From NCBI RefSeq assembly GCF_900176385.1, contig NZ_FWXN01000002.1, forward strand, positions 124,001 to 188,000: a stretch of 64,000 bases of DNA, given 5' to 3'. Below the pieces are notes generated by a model. That model was not told the origin of the DNA, made no database searches, and was given only the letters and a program-made list of their open reading frames with translations. This stretch comes from Janibacter indicus. Its GTDB lineage: Bacteria > Actinomycetota > Actinomycetes > Actinomycetales > Dermatophilaceae. The translations under genes and the position numbers were made by a program. Position 1 is the first letter of the stretch. Each line of letters opens with the position of its first letter. This document shows positions 45,502-53,783 of the stretch, piece after piece.

Positions 45502-47126
45502 TGCGGTGCCCGGGCGAAGTAGCCGTCGAGGTCGAACCCCCACCGGGCGAGCGAGCGGTAGTCGTCGGGCAGGATCCCCGGGATCGGCGCCCCGCCCTGC
45601 GGGTTGGGCTGGAAGACGTGGGTCGTCGCCGGCCCGTCCTCGCCCGGGTGGATCGCGATGATCTCGCTGACGTAGCGCTCGCGGCGGGCCTCGCCGTCGG
45701 CGGTGGGCGCGGTGTCGAGCTGCAGCTGGACGATGACGTCGATGTGCTCGGCGACCGCGCGCTCGGCGTAGGCCTCGGTGACGTGCGAACCGGCCTCCAT
45801 GGCACAGGTGATGAGCTTGCGGATCGCGCCGACGGCATTGGCCGAGTGGGTCGTGCTGATCGAGCCGGAGCCGGACTGCATCGCCTTGATCATCGCCAGC
45901 ACCTCGCGACCGCGGACCTCACCGACGATCTGGCGCGAGAGGTTGAAGCGGAAGGAGTCGTAGAGCAGGTCGTCGAGCGGGATCTCGCCGGCCTGACGGC
46001 CGTCGGCCCCGACCTCGCCGGAACCGGGACGCGACTCCCAGGCGACGATGCGGCGGTGCTTCTCCGGCAGCTCGTGCAGGTGCAGCTCGTACTCGGTCTC
46101 GAAGGTGCCGATGCGCTCCCACGGGTCGAGCTCGGCGCACAGGGCCCGGACCATCGTCGTCTTGCCCGCGCCCTGGGCGCCGGCGACGACGATGCTCTTC
46201 TTCGCCTTGACTGCGGCCCGCAGGAAGGAGACGGCGACCGCGTCGAGCATGCCGCGCTCGGACAGCTCCTCGAGGGTGATCTCGCGCAGCCGGTGGCGTC
46301 GGATGACCATCGACGGCCGAGGGGTGACCCAGGCCGTCGCGGCGAGCCGGGCGCCGCCGTCGAGGCGCATGTGCAGGCGCGGCTGGGCCTCGGAGAAGGG
46401 GCGGGCGTTGACCTCGGAGCGGCTGGCGAGGAAGACGAGGAAGTCGATGAGCTCCTGGTCGTTCTCGGCAACCGGCGGGCCCGGGCGCAGCGTGCCGTCG
46501 GTGTACTCGAGGAGCACCTGGTCGCAGCCGGTGATCTCGATGTTCTCGACGTGCTCGTCGTCGACGAGGGGCTGCAGCCGGCCGAGACCGAAGAGCGCGT
46601 CGAAGACGGCCTGACCGATGCGGTCCTGCTCGTCCATCGACCAGGCGCGCCGGCCGACGGCGAGGTTGTTGGCGGCGGTCGTCTGGAGCAGCTCGACGAT
46701 GATCGAACGGCCCAGCTCGCGCTGCGCCTGCTGGTCGAGGTGCTGGCGGTCCTGGAGGGCCCCGGTGAGCATCTCGGAGGCCTGGGTCCGCAGCTCGGCG
46801 ACCTGGCTCCAGTCGATCTCGGTGTCGTGGACGGTGTCGGTGCTCAGCCGCTGCGCGGGCACCGTCGAGACGCGCTGCGCGCCCCCGGACGAAGGGGGCG
46901 GAGCCGCCGGCTGTCCCTGGGGCGGGGTGGCCGCGGCCTGACCCATGCCCCACGTCGGCGGGGGCGGGGTCTGCGTCGGCACCGCGTGCCGGTCGTGCGG
47001 CGAGACGCTGCCGGCGCCGGCAGCCAGGCGCTGGGAGATGTCGTCGCGCGGGCGGGTCTCCTCCGGCGGGTCGGTCTCCTGCGCGAAGAGCGGCAGGGAG
47101 GTGGGGTCGAAGGGGGGCTGGCTCAT
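45498..47126 (-). CDS. tadA: Tad pilus assembly ATPase TadA/CpaF
   Basis: A 542-residue secretion ATPase of the CpaF group. A Pro/Gln-rich N-terminus (about 1-95) precedes the N-domain (DQVLLEYTDGTLRPGPPV) and the ATPase core. Walker A is GAQGAGKTT (316-324), the Asp box includes IGTFETEYELHLHEL, and a His box STTHSANAV is present. It powers Flp pilus extension. ATGA overlap with the TadZ-like gene. Confidence 0.95.
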   Translation of the reverse strand: MSQPPFDPTSLPLFAQETDPPEETRPRDDISQRLAAGAGSVSPHDRHAVPTQTPPPPTWGMGQAAATPPQGQPAAPPPSSGGAQRVSTVPAQRLSTDTVHDTEIDWSQVAELRTQASEMLTGALQDRQHLDQQAQRELGRSIIVELLQTTAANNLAVGRRAWSMDEQDRIGQAVFDALFGLGRLQPLVDDEHVENIEITGCDQVLLEYTDGTLRPGPPVAENDQELIDFLVFLASRSEVNARPFSEAQPRLHMRLDGGARLAATAWVTPRPSMVIRRHRLREITLEELSERGMLDAVAVSFLRAAVKAKKSIVVAGAQGAGKTTMVRALCAELDPWERIGTFETEYELHLHELPEKHRRIVAWESRPGSGEVGADGRQAGEIPLDDLLYDSFRFNLSRQIVGEVRGREVLAMIKAMQSGSGSISTTHSANAVGAIRKLITCAMEAGSHVTEAYAERAVAEHIDVIVQLQLDTAPTADGEARRERYVSEIIAIHPGEDGPATTHVFQPNPQGGAPIPGILPDDYRSLARWGFDLDGYFARAPQ

Positions 47127-47920
47127 GCCTGACCTGCCTCCTGGACGCGCTGGGTGCCCAGACGCTCTCGGTTGTTGGCGATGAGTCCCTGCGAGGAGCT
47201 CACGGTCGCCCGCAGGGCGCGGTTGAGCGGCCCGGAGGCGAAGCCCTTCTTCGGGCGTTGGCCCGAGTGGTAGACCTCGGCGGACTCGGGGTCCCACGGG
47301 ATCTCGGCGACGACCGGCAGGCCGAGGACCGCGCGGATCTCGCGGGCGGAGTAGGGCCGACCGGGGCCGACGAGCAGGACGCCGAGCTGGTGCGCGGCAC
47401 CCATGCCGGCGAGCTGCTCGCGCAGCGCGCGGGCCCACCCGCGGGCGCCGGACACGGCCGGCAGGTCGCTGTGCAGCACGAGCAGGGAGAGGTCGGAGCC
47501 GCGCACGAGCGGCATCGGGGAGTGCTCCAGGCCGAGGCGGCCGGCGTCGACGACGACGTCGACGCCGCGCTGCTCCATGCCGCGCAGCACACCGGACAGT
47601 GGCTCCCAGAGGTTGGTCATCGACGCGGCCTGCTGGTGCGAGCGGATGCCGGGCACGAACTCGACGTTGGAGCCGGGCAGGGTCATCGACACCGTCGCGA
47701 TGGCCGCGCCGAGGTTGCCCACGCGGTTGGCCACCGCGAGGTCGAGGAGACCCCGGTCGTGGACGGTCTGGCCCTGCAGGTAGCCGGCGAGGACCGCCGA
47801 GGACCCGGTCGGGTCGGCGTCGACGAGCATGACGTGTCGCTGCCAGGCGAGGGCCATGCCGAGCGCGGAGACGGTCACCCCGGGGGAGCCCGAGGCGGAG
47901 AAGAGCGTGACGACGGCCAT
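47123..47920 (-). CDS. TadZ/CpaE-like MinD-family protein
   Basis: A 265-residue MinD/ParA-fold protein: VVTLFSASGSPGVTVSALGM at the P-loop position, LVDADPTGSSAVLAGYL for the switch region. The P-loop has SPGVTVSA where active ATPases have KGGxGKT/S, so the catalytic Lys residues are missing and it may not hydrolyse ATP. TadZ proteins localise Tad machines at the pole. Coupled to both neighbours. Confidence 0.85.
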   Translation of the reverse strand: MAVVTLFSASGSPGVTVSALGMALAWQRHVMLVDADPTGSSAVLAGYLQGQTVHDRGLLDLAVANRVGNLGAAIATVSMTLPGSNVEFVPGIRSHQQAASMTNLWEPLSGVLRGMEQRGVDVVVDAGRLGLEHSPMPLVRGSDLSLLVLHSDLPAVSGARGWARALREQLAGMGAAHQLGVLLVGPGRPYSAREIRAVLGLPVVAEIPWDPESAEVYHSGQRPKKGFASGPLNRALRATVSSSQGLIANNRERLGTQRVQEAGQA

Positions 47921-48687
47921 CAGCTGGTCGGCGAGGCGCTCGGGGTGGTGTCCGAGGTCGAGTCGGACGGCTCGGCCGCGGTGTCCCCGGAGCCGTTGCC
48001 CTTGGACTTCACGACGATCGCGACCTCCTGGCGGGCCGCGGCGGCGGCCAACGGGGAGGCGTCGTCGGTGCGGACCTGCACGTCGACGAGCTTGGTCTGG
48101 CCGTCGTCGGACATGTCGACGCTCGAGACGATGCCCTCGTAAGTCGTCGGGCGGCCGGTGATCGCCTCGGCGCTCGCCGGCACGACGACGGCCTCGATCG
48201 GCTGACCGACCCGCAGGTCGCCGGTGACGCCCTGACCCGGGGTGAGCGCCAGACCGACGATCGACCAACCGTCGGCCGGGGCGATCTCGGCCGAGACCGA
48301 CTCTCGGGTCACGAGCGAGCCCTTGGCCATGTCGACGTTGGCGTACATGCCGATGAGGCTGCGCTGCTCGTCCCACGACAGCGGCGAGATGGAGTTGTCG
48401 CGGCGCAGCTGGGTGCGCACGAGGTCGGTCTCCTTGATGACGTCGCCGCGCTCGATGTCGGCCCGCACGGCGACGTAGTCGTCGGTGCCGGACAGGGTGC
48501 TCAGCAGGAAGGCACCGAGCAGGGCACCGAGCGCGGTGAGCAGGACCGAGACCGCGATGAGCATGGGGCGGCGACGCAACTTGGGCGGCTCGGGGGCGGC
48601 GGCCCCCTCGGCGGTGTTGCCGTCGCCGTTGCGGTTGCGGCGGGTGGCCTGCTCCGCCGGTGGCGGCTCAGCGGTGGGGGCGGTCAT
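47920..48687 (-). CDS. SAF-domain pilus protein (CpaB/RcpC-like)
   Basis: A 255-residue protein with a charged cytosolic N-terminus, one membrane helix (about 43-66, LIAVSVLLTALGALLGAFLL) and a SAF domain (DYVAVRADIERGDVIKETDL). A Ser/Thr/Asp-rich tail ends it. The CpaB group assists pilus assembly at the envelope. It is the first gene of the tad operon; the promoter should lie in 48688-48820. Confidence 0.82.
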   Translation of the reverse strand: MTAPTAEPPPAEQATRRNRNGDGNTAEGAAAPEPPKLRRRPMLIAVSVLLTALGALLGAFLLSTLSGTDDYVAVRADIERGDVIKETDLVRTQLRRDNSISPLSWDEQRSLIGMYANVDMAKGSLVTRESVSAEIAPADGWSIVGLALTPGQGVTGDLRVGQPIEAVVVPASAEAITGRPTTYEGIVSSVDMSDDGQTKLVDVQVRTDDASPLAAAAARQEVAIVVKSKGNGSGDTAAEPSDSTSDTTPSASPTS

Positions 48688-48820
48688 GGGTGCAACTCCC
48701 TGTGCGTCGTGCCCGAGGGGTGCGGTCGTACGTGACGGCTCCCCGATGTCCGGGGATCAGGCTAAGGCACGGCGGGCCCCTCCGGCACGCGGCGGCCCAC
48801 CAGCGGGCACGATGGGAGAC

Positions 48821-49315
48821 ATGGCCCGTCTCCTCGTCGTCCACCACAGCCCCACGCGCTCCACGCAGGCGCTGCTCGACGCGGCGCTCGCCGGGGCCCG
48901 CCACCCCGACATCGAGGGGGTCGAGGTGCAGGTCGTCCCGGCCCTCGAGGCCACGGCCGATGACGTCCTTGCCGCTGACGGCTATCTCCTGGGCACCCCG
49001 GCCAACTTCGGCTACATGTCGGGGGCCCTCAAGCACTTCTTCGACTCGACCTTCCTCCAGGTCGGCGGTGCCCTCGACGACTCCGGCGGCGCCGGCGACG
49101 GCTCGGGGGGCGGGTCCACCGCCAAACGGCCCTACGGGCTGTGGGTCCACGGCCGCTATGACGTCACCGGCGCCGTGCGCGCCGTCGGCTCGATCGTCCA
49201 GGCCCTCGACTGGCGGCAGGCCGCCGAGATCCTCGAGGTCGTCGGCGACGTCGACGACGCCGCCCTCGAGTCGGCGACCGAGCTCGGCGGCACGCTCGCA
49301 GCCCTCCTCACCTGA
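48821..49315 (+). CDS. Flavodoxin-family protein
   Basis: A 164-residue protein with the flavodoxin-like FMN-binding fold: LLVVHHSPTRSTQALLDAAL at the phosphate loop, GYLLGTPANFGYMSGALKHF near residues 54-73, and YGLWVHGRYD. It fits NAD(P)H-dependent FMN reductase or flavodoxin-like proteins. It has no obvious operon partner and is divergent from the tad operon. The 100-bp gap after it holds a short GGGGAG-AA-CTCCCC hairpin. Confidence 0.85.
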   Translation: MARLLVVHHSPTRSTQALLDAALAGARHPDIEGVEVQVVPALEATADDVLAADGYLLGTPANFGYMSGALKHFFDSTFLQVGGALDDSGGAGDGSGGGSTAKRPYGLWVHGRYDVTGAVRAVGSIVQALDWRQAAEILEVVGDVDDAALESATELGGTLAALLT

Positions 49316-49415
49316 CCTGCGGCCACCCCTTCGTCCGCGGAGGGGAGAACTCCCCATTCCCCCTTCGCCCGCTTGTCCCTAGCGTCGTCACCACCGGCGG
49401 CATCGAGGGAGAGTC

Positions 49416-50171
49416 ATGGCGCAGCAGACGAGGTTCAGAGCACGCACGATCGGGGCACGGACGCTCGACGTCCTCACCCGGGCCGTCCGGGGGGAGCCGC
49501 CGGCGGGTCACGCCGAGCAGTGGGCCGAGCTCGTCGACGCCGGCATCGCCTCGCCCCGGCGTGAGCTGCTCCCGCGGTGGCACGAGGTGCTCACCGAGGC
49601 GGCCACGGCGCCGGTGCGCTTCGAGGTCGACTCGCGGATGGGCCGGGCGGGGATGCGCAGCCGGATCTCGCTCACCCCGCGGATCGGCCTGTCGATCACC
49701 GAGCGCCGCAGGCTCACGGTCACCGACGACGAGATCGCCGTCGAGGCGGTCGAGGACGCCGTCGAGATCGCGTTCTTCGAGCCGCGGATCATCTGGCCGG
49801 CCGTGCAGCGGACCCTGCCCCCGAGCCCGGCCGTCCGGGCGGAGGGCGGCGCCGACCCGCGCCTCGAGCGCACCGTCGGCGTCATCCGTGACGTGCCCGA
49901 ACGCTCGGCCCTGCCCGACGAGGTGCTCGCGCGGCTCGCCGGTGCCGACGTCGAGGTGGGCCTGGTGCTGCAGGTCGACAACGGGAGCGAGACCCCCTTC
50001 GTCACGGCGCGGCACTGGCTCGAAGGGGACGACGGTCGCCTGCTCGAGGTCCGCCTGCTCGAGGACGAGGTCGAGGTCGTCGAGGTGCCGACCGGGACCG
50101 TCGCGGCAGAGATCGCCTGGCTGACGGTCGGGGCCTTCGACCTGCGCTCGCGCGCCCGGACGGTGGCGTGA
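49416..50171 (+). CDS. EspG-like ESX secretion-associated protein (tentative)
   Basis: A 251-residue cytosolic protein. Its N-terminus (TLDVLTRAVRGEPPAGHAEQ) and its alternating beta-rich middle with LTPRIGLSITERRRL match the loose pattern of EspG-type chaperones, which deliver WXG100/PE/PPE substrates to type VII secretion. The following gene encodes a protein with a WXG100-like N-terminus, and the two overlap by one base (TGATG), which supports the assignment. Sequence similarity alone is weak. Confidence 0.6.
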   Translation: MAQQTRFRARTIGARTLDVLTRAVRGEPPAGHAEQWAELVDAGIASPRRELLPRWHEVLTEAATAPVRFEVDSRMGRAGMRSRISLTPRIGLSITERRRLTVTDDEIAVEAVEDAVEIAFFEPRIIWPAVQRTLPPSPAVRAEGGADPRLERTVGVIRDVPERSALPDEVLARLAGADVEVGLVLQVDNGSETPFVTARHWLEGDDGRLLEVRLLEDEVEVVEVPTGTVAAEIAWLTVGAFDLRSRARTVA

Positions 50172-51859
50172 TGAGCGTCAGCGAGGGGATGGACGTCGAG
50201 CGGGTCCGCTCGATCGCCGCACAGCTCGGCCGCTCCAGCGAACGCATCCGGGGCGTCCACGGCGACGGCAACGGCAGCATGCGGGTGCTCGACGGGGTGT
50301 GGGCCGGACCCGACCTCGAGACCTTCAGCCGCGGCTGGGACGCCGGGGCGAGCTCGCTCGAGTCGGCGGCCGCCGCGCTCGCCGACCTGCAGCGCGACCT
50401 GCTGCGGCAGGCGCAGGACCAGGACAGCGCCTCCGGCGACGGGTCCGGCGGGGGTGGCTCCGGTGGCGACCCCGCCGACGACCGCGGCCGCGACCCGCGG
50501 GAGGTCATCGAGGACTTCTTCGACGACCTCTTCGACGGGGACGGCGACGACGGCGGCGGGTGGAGCCTGCCCAACCCGGTCGACGGCCTCCGAGACGCCT
50601 GGGACCGGGGCACCGAGGCGGTCGAGGACGCCTGGGACTGGGCCGGCGACCGGGGGCGGGACCTCGTCGAGTGGGGGCGTGACGGGCTGGACTGGCTCGG
50701 TGACCGGGGCCGCGACCTGGTCGACGCGGGGCGCAACTTCTGGGACGAGCAGGTCGTCACCCGGTGGGACGCCGGGATGGCGGCGCTCGCCCGGCTGGGG
50801 CCGTCGATCGTCAACTTCGGCGAGCAGTTCACCCAGATCTTCACCGAGGGCCGGTGGCCGCGCTTCCACGAGGTGGCCGCGAGCGCGATCCTGCTCCTGG
50901 GCCGCACCGGTGGGCTCTTCGCCAACATCGCCACCGGTGAGGACCACCAGATCTTCGACAGCGGCGACGGCGTGGTGACCTCGACCAACTCCGTCGAGGC
51001 CGACCCCGAGGTCGCCGGTCGCATCCCCACCGATCTCAACGCGCTCATGCAGATCCAGAACGACACCTACGACAACACCGAGGGGCGCGAGAGCGACAAC
51101 CGGCACGTGCGCGTCACCGAGGTGCGCCAGCCCGACGGCAGCTCGGCCTACATCGTCACGGTGCCGGGGACCAACGGCCTCTTCGACTTCCCCGGGTCGG
51201 TGACCGGCGGCGACGAGGCCTTCGACAACACCTCCAACCTCGAGCTGCAGGCCGGCCAGCGCAGCGCCTCGATGGAGGCCGTCGAGGCGGCGATGGAGGA
51301 GGCCGGCATCCCGCCCGGGGCCCCGGTCATGCTCCAGGGGCACAGCCAGGGCGGCATGGTGACGGGCGAGCTCGTCCAGGACCCGGCCTTCATGGAGCGC
51401 TACAACGTCACGCACATGATCACCCAGGGCTCGCCCAACGACAGTCGCTCGATCCCGCCCGGCGTGCAGACCCTCGCGCTCGAGCACACCAACGACCCGG
51501 TGCCCAAGGTCGACTTCGGCGACAGCCTGGCCGGGCCGCCGATGCCGATCCCGCTGCCGGGGCCGCTGCCGACGGTCGTCGCCCCGATGACGCCGATCCC
51601 CAACTTCGACCCGGCGCTCGCCGGCTCCGGCGACCACGTGACGCAGGTGCGGATGGAGCCGGGTCCCGGGGTGTCGATGTTCGGCGGCGGCAACGACAGC
51701 GCGCACCACTACCGCAACTACTCCGACTCGGTGGAGCGCGAGATCGCCGCGGGCAACCCCGGCATCATCGACTACGCCGACAGCCCCGGGATCGACGTCT
51801 TCCTCACCGGCGACGAGGGTGCGGTGACGATCACCGAGTACGGCACCGGGCGCGAGTGA
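50171..51859 (+). CDS. WXG-domain lipase/hydrolase, putative type VII effector
   Basis: A 562-residue protein. Residues 1-85 look like a WXG100 helical hairpin, with W-A-G in the turn (VLDGVWAGPDLETFSRGWD, near 42). A Gly/Ser/Asp linker is followed by an amphipathic repeat (DRGRDLVEWGRDGLDWLGD). From about 270 to 520 there is an alpha/beta-hydrolase domain with nucleophile GHSQGG at 390-395 (Ser392), and candidate acid and His at D442 and H512/H513. There is no Sec signal. WXG plus lipase indicates export by ESX/type VII. Phospholipase activity is inferred. Confidence 0.82.
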   Translation: MSVSEGMDVERVRSIAAQLGRSSERIRGVHGDGNGSMRVLDGVWAGPDLETFSRGWDAGASSLESAAAALADLQRDLLRQAQDQDSASGDGSGGGGSGGDPADDRGRDPREVIEDFFDDLFDGDGDDGGGWSLPNPVDGLRDAWDRGTEAVEDAWDWAGDRGRDLVEWGRDGLDWLGDRGRDLVDAGRNFWDEQVVTRWDAGMAALARLGPSIVNFGEQFTQIFTEGRWPRFHEVAASAILLLGRTGGLFANIATGEDHQIFDSGDGVVTSTNSVEADPEVAGRIPTDLNALMQIQNDTYDNTEGRESDNRHVRVTEVRQPDGSSAYIVTVPGTNGLFDFPGSVTGGDEAFDNTSNLELQAGQRSASMEAVEAAMEEAGIPPGAPVMLQGHSQGGMVTGELVQDPAFMERYNVTHMITQGSPNDSRSIPPGVQTLALEHTNDPVPKVDFGDSLAGPPMPIPLPGPLPTVVAPMTPIPNFDPALAGSGDHVTQVRMEPGPGVSMFGGGNDSAHHYRNYSDSVEREIAAGNPGIIDYADSPGIDVFLTGDEGAVTITEYGTGRE

Positions 51860-51878
51860 TCTGCGGTTGACTGGGGTC

Positions 51879-52298
51879 ATGCGAGCGGTGATGAGCGTGA
51901 GCCTGGGGCTGGTCCTCGTCGGTGTCCTCACCGGCTGCGGCCTCTTCGGTCGGGGTGGGTCGGCGCAGGTGCCGGAGAGCCCGACCTGGCGCGAGGACGC
52001 GGTGGCGGCCATCCGTGAGACGCCCGGGGTCACCGCGGCCGAGGTGACGGTCAACGACGTCGACGACGGCGGCGGCTCCACGGGCCCGGTCGTCTATGGC
52101 AAGTTCACCGTGAGCGGGGACGCGCAGGCGGTCGTCGACGACGCGCTGCTTCGCCTGAGCGAGGTGCTCGGCCCCGAGTCGAAGGGAGTCGGGCTCAACC
52201 TGTCGGTGACCTCGCCGGAGGGGGCCGGGCAGACGCTGGGGGCCTTCGGGTACGGGGGAGCGCGGCACGGGGCGGCGCTGTGGGAGCAAACGCACTGA
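51879..52298 (+). CDS. Small lipoprotein, candidate immunity partner of the lipase
   Basis: A 139-residue lipoprotein: MRAVMSVSLGLVLVGVLTGC with lipobox LTGC (Cys20). The mature part is a compact alpha/beta sequence (DAVAAIRETPGVTAAEVTVN; VVYGKFTVSGDAQAVVDDAL). It starts 19 bp after the lipase stop. In Staphylococcus aureus the type VII lipase TslA is followed by immunity lipoprotein TilA, so an immunity role is attractive, but no sequence relationship is claimed. Confidence 0.72.
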   Translation: MRAVMSVSLGLVLVGVLTGCGLFGRGGSAQVPESPTWREDAVAAIRETPGVTAAEVTVNDVDDGGGSTGPVVYGKFTVSGDAQAVVDDALLRLSEVLGPESKGVGLNLSVTSPEGAGQTLGAFGYGGARHGAALWEQTH

Positions 52299-52376
52299 CC
52301 GACCGAGATCGCTGAGCCGAGGTCGCAGACCCGGGGTCGGTGATCGCGACCACCGGGCTGCTGCTGCAATGGGGCC

Positions 52377-53141
52377 GTGGCCTACTTCGAACGCATCGAC
52401 GCATCCACCGTCCGCCCCACCCCCCACACCGGAGGTGCCTGGGCCGAGCACGAGCAGCACATCGCCCCGGCGATCGGTCTGCTCGCCCATGTCGTCGAGG
52501 TCGACCGGGATGCCCGGCGGGACGACGGGCTGCCGCTCGCCCGGATCTCCTGCGACATCCTCGGGACAGTGCCGCTCGAGCCGTGCACCCACGAGGTGCG
52601 GGTGCTGCGCCCCGGGAGGACGGTCGAGCTCGTCGAGGCGACCCTCAGCCACGGCGGCCGTGCGGTCGTCGTCGCCCGCGCCTGGCTCATCGCCACCGGG
52701 GACACGACCGCCCTCGAGCACAGCGACCTGCCCCGGATCCCCGGGCCCGACGAGGTCGAGCCCTGGGACGCCGGGAGCGTCTGGCCCGGTGGCTTCATCG
52801 CCTCGACCGAGGTGCGACGTCGGGCCGCGGCCCCAGGGCGCGGTCAGGTGTGGGTGCGCACCGACGTGCCGCTGGTCGACGAACCCCACAGCCGGCTCGC
52901 CGCGGCCGTCGGGCTGCTCGACATCGCCAACGGGATGAACGTCCTCGCCTCCCCGCGGGAGGTCCTCTTCCCCAACCTCGACCTCACGGCGCACTTCTTC
53001 CGCACCCCGGGCGAGGGGTGGCTCGGCCTCGACACGACCGTCTCCTTCGGCCCTGACGGTCACGGGTTGACCTCGAGCATCGTGCACGACGAGCAGGGAC
53101 CGGTCGGCACGCTCGCGCAGGGGCTGACCGTGCGTCCCTGA
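52377..53141 (+). CDS. Acyl-CoA thioesterase-like (TesB-type double hot-dog) protein
   Basis: A 254-residue protein with a TesB-like tandem hot-dog pattern: GLPLARISCDILGTVPLEPC, EVRVLRPGRTVELVEATLSH, and the second half PNLDLTAHFFRTPGEGWLGL. It should hydrolyse or bind acyl-CoAs. GTG 52377 is used. A terminator hairpin follows. Confidence 0.82.
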   Translation: MAYFERIDASTVRPTPHTGGAWAEHEQHIAPAIGLLAHVVEVDRDARRDDGLPLARISCDILGTVPLEPCTHEVRVLRPGRTVELVEATLSHGGRAVVVARAWLIATGDTTALEHSDLPRIPGPDEVEPWDAGSVWPGGFIASTEVRRRAAAPGRGQVWVRTDVPLVDEPHSRLAAAVGLLDIANGMNVLASPREVLFPNLDLTAHFFRTPGEGWLGLDTTVSFGPDGHGLTSSIVHDEQGPVGTLAQGLTVRP

Positions 53142-53173
53142 CCCCGGCTGCGTCACGACGCTGCCGGCACCAC

Positions 53174-53210
53174 GACGAGGGGCCCCGCCGAACTCGCGGG
53201 GCCCCTCGTC
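53174..53210. terminator. 15-bp stem terminator hairpin
   Basis: GACGAGGGGCCCCGC (53174-53188) pairs perfectly with 53196-53210 around a 7-base loop. It sits between two convergent genes and can serve both. Confidence 0.85.
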
Positions 53211-53222
53211 GCTGCCGGGCGA

Positions 53223-53741
53223 TCAGGCGTGGCGCGCGGTGTAGCGGCTGTGGCGCGCGGTGTAGCGGGAGTTGGCGCGACGCAGGGCGACGGCACCGGC
53301 GACCACGCACAGGGTCCAGACGCCGAGGGCGATCCAGCCGGCCAGCCACGTGGCGGCCGCACCGACGAGGACGACCGCGGCGAGGACGCAGGCGACGGCG
53401 ATGAGGTTGCGGCGGATGGCCGCGACCGACTCGGGGCTGGCGTGGCGGTGGCGCAGGTTGTGGCCGACCGGCGTCGCGACCGGCTCGACCTCGGGGGTCG
53501 GCGCAGCAGGGGCGGCCTCGGTGTCGGTCTCGGTGGTGCGGCCCTCGACGACGGTCACGGTGGCGGCGCCGGGGGCGGCAGCCTCCTCGACGGCGTCGCG
53601 GAAGGCCAGACGCGGGATGGCGGCGGTGTCCACCTCGTCGTCGTTGGTCGCGAGCATGGCCTCGAGGTCCTCCGCCTGGATGGCCCAGGTCGGCAGGTCG
53701 GTGGGTGCTGTGCGGTCAGAAGTCGTGCGCGCCGTGCTCAT
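53223..53741 (-). CDS. Membrane protein of unknown function
   Basis: A 172-residue protein with an acidic cytosolic N-terminus (about 1-105) and two hydrophobic helices (about 112-132 and 134-152; NLIAVACVLAAVVLVGAAAT). The basic tail repeats the heptad SRYTARH twice, encoded by a perfect local DNA duplication at 53228-53264. ATG 53739-53741 is used; another Met is three codons upstream. Family not recognised. Confidence 0.65.
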   Translation of the reverse strand: MSTARTTSDRTAPTDLPTWAIQAEDLEAMLATNDDEVDTAAIPRLAFRDAVEEAAAPGAATVTVVEGRTTETDTEAAPAAPTPEVEPVATPVGHNLRHRHASPESVAAIRRNLIAVACVLAAVVLVGAAATWLAGWIALGVWTLCVVAGAVALRRANSRYTARHSRYTARHA

Positions 53742-53783
53742 GGGGACCATGATCCCGCGCTGCTGCAGGGATCTTGCGCAAAC

